Origin: an uncultured Myxococcales bacterium | GTDB lineage: Bacteria > Myxococcota_A > UBA9042 > CAIXZC01 | Reading direction: 5' to 3' | Length of the DNA stretch: 64,000 nucleotides | Assembly: GCA_903895725.1 (NCBI GenBank) | Contig: CAITUV010000031.1 | Span: forward strand, 62,001 to 126,000 | In this document: in pieces, positions 61,512 through 64,000 of the stretch | Layout of the letters: each line of letters begins with the position of its first letter | How positions within the stretch are numbered: position 1 is the first letter of the stretch | Translations under genes and position numbers: made by a program | The notes under the pieces: model-generated | What the model was told of the DNA's origin: nothing | Databases searched by the model: none | The model's input: the letters and a program-made list of their open reading frames with translations, nothing else

Positions 61512-63053
61512 ATGTCCAGGCGCCGGCAATTGCTCTGGAAGGTCTTTCCGGTCTCGGTGCTGGTCACCGTGCTGGCCCTCGTCGCCGTGGGGGGGTATGC
61601 GGCCATCTCACTGCGGTCATTCCTCTACGACGATACCGAAGAGAGGCTGGAGGCGGATGCAAGGCTGCTGGCAAAGCTTGCAGCCCCGCTGGTGGAGAAG
61701 GGGAATCGGGACGGACTGTCTCGGCTCTGTCGTGAGGAGGGAAGAAAGGGGCAGGTGCACGTGACGGTGGTCCTTCCGTCCGGGGAGGTCGTCGCGGACT
61801 CGCACGAGGATCCCGCCGGCATGGCAAGTCAGAAGGACTTTGAGGAGATCCGGCAGGCGCTGGAGGACGGCTCGGGACAGAGCATCCGGCTCAGTGAGGA
61901 GAAGCCGAGCCGCAAGGTCATGCACGTGGCGGTGGCATCTAAGGTGGGCGACCGGACCGTGGCGGCGGTGCGGGTCTCGAGGGCGGTGACTTCGCTGGTA
62001 CGTGCGTTTGAAGGGCTGGTGGCCGAGGTCTCGTTTGCCGTGCTGGTCGTGGCCCTGGTGGCCGCGCTGCTCAGCTATCTCGTGGCGCGGCGGGTCACGC
62101 GGCCGCTCGAGGTGATGCAGGACGGTGCCGAGCGCTTCGCCAACGGGGACCTCGAGCACCGGCTCCAGGTGCGGGGCTCCGAGGAGCTTTCCGGCCTGGC
62201 CGAGGCGCTCAACCGGATGGCCGGTCAGCTCGATGAGCGGTTCCGCACCATCACCCGCCAGAAGAACGAGATCCAGCAGCTGGAGAAGGTCCGGTCCGAC
62301 TTCGTAGCCAACGTTTCACACGAGCTGCGCACGCCGATCACAGCGATCAAGGGGTTCGTGGAGACGCTGAGGGACGGAGCGATCCACGATCCCGAGGCAG
62401 CGGCCGGTTTTCTGGAGATTCTCGCCCGGCAGTCCGATCGGCTGTCCAACATCGTCGAGGACCTCCTGGCCCTGTCCCGTCTCGAGCTTTCCGAGGAGCG
62501 GCAGGACGTCCCGATGGAACCGGTACCCCTGGCCGACGTGCTCCAGGCCGCGGTGCTCACCTGCTCGAAGGCCGCCGAGGCCAGGCACACCCGCATCGAT
62601 GTGGACGTGGAGCCGGGACTGACGGTCGCTGCCAACGCCCCCCTGCTCGAACAGGCCGTAGTCAACCTGCTGGACAATGCGGTCAAGTACGGCGCTCGGG
62701 AGGCAGCGGTCAGCCTCCAGCTCAATGCGGTCGACCTCCCCGACTGTGCTGTCAAGTGCCGTGACCAGGAGGCTGTGGTGGAGCTGGCCGCCAGGACCAG
62801 GGACGGTCATGTCGAGATCCTCGTCACCGACCATGGTTGCGGCATTTCCCCGGAGCATCTTCCCCGGATCTTCGAGCGCTTCTACCGGGTCGACAAAGGG
62901 CGCAGCCGGAGCCAGGGGGGCACCGGGCTGGGCCTCTCGATCGTCAAGCACATCATCAATCTCCATCATGGTTCGGTGACCGTGGAGAGCGAGCCGGGCA
63001 AGGGCAGCACCTTCATCATCCGGCTGAGAAGGGAGGGAGGTGTTCCGTCATAA
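61512..63053 (+). CDS. PhoR-like sensor histidine kinase
   Basis: 513 aa. N-terminal membrane helix (FPVSVLVTVLALVAVGGYAAISL), a periplasmic domain at about 40-165 of PAS/Cache-like size, a second membrane helix (VSFAVLVVALVAALLSYLVA), HAMP (RRVTRPLEVMQDGAERFANGD), the dimerisation His in FVANVSHELRTPITAIKGF, and the ATPase with N box NLLDNAVKYG, G1 DHGCGISPEHLPRIFERFYRV, and GGTGLGLSIVKHI. All catalytic motifs are intact. An unusual spacer between the N and G1 boxes (LNAVDLPDCAVKCRDQEAVV) looks duplicated. The stop codon lies in the first 51-bp repeat unit. Confidence 0.94.
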   Translation: MSRRRQLLWKVFPVSVLVTVLALVAVGGYAAISLRSFLYDDTEERLEADARLLAKLAAPLVEKGNRDGLSRLCREEGRKGQVHVTVVLPSGEVVADSHEDPAGMASQKDFEEIRQALEDGSGQSIRLSEEKPSRKVMHVAVASKVGDRTVAAVRVSRAVTSLVRAFEGLVAEVSFAVLVVALVAALLSYLVARRVTRPLEVMQDGAERFANGDLEHRLQVRGSEELSGLAEALNRMAGQLDERFRTITRQKNEIQQLEKVRSDFVANVSHELRTPITAIKGFVETLRDGAIHDPEAAAGFLEILARQSDRLSNIVEDLLALSRLELSEERQDVPMEPVPLADVLQAAVLTCSKAAEARHTRIDVDVEPGLTVAANAPLLEQAVVNLLDNAVKYGAREAAVSLQLNAVDLPDCAVKCRDQEAVVELAARTRDGHVEILVTDHGCGISPEHLPRIFERFYRVDKGRSRSQGGTGLGLSIVKHIINLHHGSVTVESEPGKGSTFIIRLRREGGVPS

Positions 63054-63252
63054 CTGCCGGGATGATGCAACATCGGCCGACTTGTGACGCCGGGAGCGCC
63101 ATAACTGCCGGGATGATGCAACATCGGCCGACTTGTGACGCCGGGAGCGTCATAACTGCCGGGATGATGCAACATCGGCCGACTTGTGACGCCGGGAGCG
63201 TCATAACTGCCGGGATGATGCAACATCGGCCGACTTGTGACGCCGGGAGCGT
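63049..63252. repeat. four 51-bp tandem repeats with embedded hairpins
   Basis: Units start at 63049, 63100, 63151 and 63202 and are identical except for the first junction (GCGCCA instead of GCGTCA). Each junction forms TGACGC-CGGGA-GCGTCA, and each unit also has GCCG...CGGC ends around a TGATGCAACAT core. The first unit begins with the stop codon of the kinase gene. There are no spacers, so it is not CRISPR. Confidence 0.92.
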
Positions 63253-63354
63253 CCAGGCTCACCCTTCGTGTCGACTCAGACTCCGCATGAGGTGTTCCGC
63301 TGGAATCTGCGGATGTGCCGGTGTAGACTGACCGCGCCGACATGGAGGCTGAGG

Positions 63355-64000
63355 ATGCAGCAAGGACTTCGTTGCTCTCTCGTGGTGTTCCTGGCCCTGG
63401 CACTGGGCGCGTGCGGTTCCGACGGCAGCGGTGACGGGGTCGACATTCCCGGCAAGCCGTGGTGGGCCAAGGACGGGCAGAGCAATCCGCCCGGAGACGA
63501 CACGGTGGATGACGGGACTGGAGGTCCGCAGGACGGATGGGGAGATGACGGCACGGGAGGGAGCGACCTGGTTCCCTGGAAGCCGGACGTGCAACCGGGA
63601 GATGGGACGGGCAACCCGGACCAGAGCGGACCCAAGCCCGACATCGTCGAGCCCAAGGACTGTCAGTGGGGCGATGCCTGTTGTGTCCCGGGAACCCAGT
63701 GCTACAAGAAGAAGTGGCAGATCCTGGCATCCCTGGTCGTGATCGTCGTGGATGACCAGGCCTACAATCCTCCGATGTACCTGCTCGACATCCTCCCGCC
63801 GCAGAGCAAGACCGTGAAGTTTTCGATCCGGAGCAAGGGGATCAACCAGCTCAACCTGGTCAACGCATTCATCGAGCCGGGGGGCAATCCGTTCATCAAC
63901 CTAGTTTGGGACACGCCCGGCATGCCTGCGAGCATGCCCATGGTCCTCATGCCCGGTGAGGCGGTCGACGGTCACATCACCTACCAGCCGCAGGCGCCGG
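63355..64000 (+). CDS. lipoprotein, N-terminal part (3' end outside window)
   Basis: Open from ATG 63355 to the window end (215 residues seen). Lipobox LGAC with Cys20, then a roughly 85-residue Asp/Gly/Pro linker (DDTVDDGTGGPQDGWGDDGTG), and a domain starting CQWGDACCVPGTQCYKKKWQ with Cys pairs. The last part (YLLDILPPQSKTVKFSIRSKGINQLNLVNAFIEPGG) is beta-rich, like the choice-of-anchor or DUF-type domains of Bradymonadia/Myxococcota lipoproteins. GGAGG 6 bases upstream supports the start. No function recognised. Confidence 0.8.
   Translation, partial: MQQGLRCSLVVFLALALGACGSDGSGDGVDIPGKPWWAKDGQSNPPGDDTVDDGTGGPQDGWGDDGTGGSDLVPWKPDVQPGDGTGNPDQSGPKPDIVEPKDCQWGDACCVPGTQCYKKKWQILASLVVIVVDDQAYNPPMYLLDILPPQSKTVKFSIRSKGINQLNLVNAFIEPGGNPFINLVWDTPGMPASMPMVLMPGEAVDGHITYQPQAP

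Noticed and set aside
63049..63252. CRISPR array
   Set aside because: The units are contiguous 51-bp repeats without spacers and no cas gene is present.

Overview
This is a 64 kb stretch of GC-rich bacterial chromosome with dense, mostly operonic genes. The best taxonomic guess is a deltaproteobacterial or Myxococcota-like lineage. Reasons: two giant secreted MopE-type metal-binding repeat proteins, one with a MYXO-CTERM-like sorting tail; many short-lipobox lipoproteins; thrombospondin type-3-like Asp repeats; a split glycine dehydrogenase subunit (gcvPB); and a strongly GC-biased third codon position. No phage, plasmid, IS element or CRISPR array was seen, and there is one tRNA gene.

Layout. 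1-4.4 kb: end of pnp, then dut, a family 2 glycosyltransferase and an S41 protease lipoprotein, followed by tRNA-Cys. 4.5-9.9 kb: a degenerate receiver-domain protein, a small Cys protein, an outer-membrane barrel, a large lipoprotein and murI. 10.2-21.1 kb: an alkaline-phosphatase-superfamily protein, gyrB, an unknown repeat protein paired with a zinc-finger DnaC-like ATPase, a CBM9-like lipoprotein, mazG, murJ and nagB. 21.2-24.9 kb (minus strand): rplM-rpsI-gyrA. 25.1-26.6 kb: a GT39 glycosyltransferase. 26.7-33.4 kb (minus strand): dnaA, a probable oriC/DnaA-box region, then dnaN-recF-murA-gcvPB. 33.8-34.3 kb: two EutN/CcmL microcompartment vertex proteins with no shell genes nearby. 34.3-45.3 kb: two giant MopE-type proteins around a ceramidase-like gene. 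45.6-54.6 kb (minus strand): a HAD phosphatase, a lipoprotein, a LysM protein, a YbgF/CpoB-like protein, a membrane protein, an ABC-2 exporter, a DegT aminotransferase, an NAD-dependent epimerase and a membrane-anchored unknown. 54.9-64 kb: a lipoprotein with pyruvate-phosphate-dikinase-like domains, a vapBC-like toxin-antitoxin pair, ilvE-type aminotransferase, a porin-like protein, a PhoB/PhoR-like two-component system, a 4 x 51-bp tandem repeat, and the start of another lipoprotein.

Functional picture. Most of the window is housekeeping: replication initiation and topology (dnaA, dnaN, recF, gyrA, gyrB, a helicase-loader-like protein), peptidoglycan precursors (murA, murI, murJ), nucleotide sanitation (dut, mazG), translation and RNA decay. 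The rest is envelope and surface biology. Notable points are a MurA with Asp at the fosfomycin-target Cys position, a GyrA with Gln at the quinolone Ser83 position, a 60-bp AT-rich rare-codon island over the GyrB TOPRIM motif, several families of short interspersed repeats, and a set of promoters suggesting a -10 element close to CATAGT/TATAGT. No clearly new multi-gene system was identified. The best candidates for one are the gyrB-linked helicase-loader pair, the orphan vertex-protein pair and the tandem-hairpin array after phoR.
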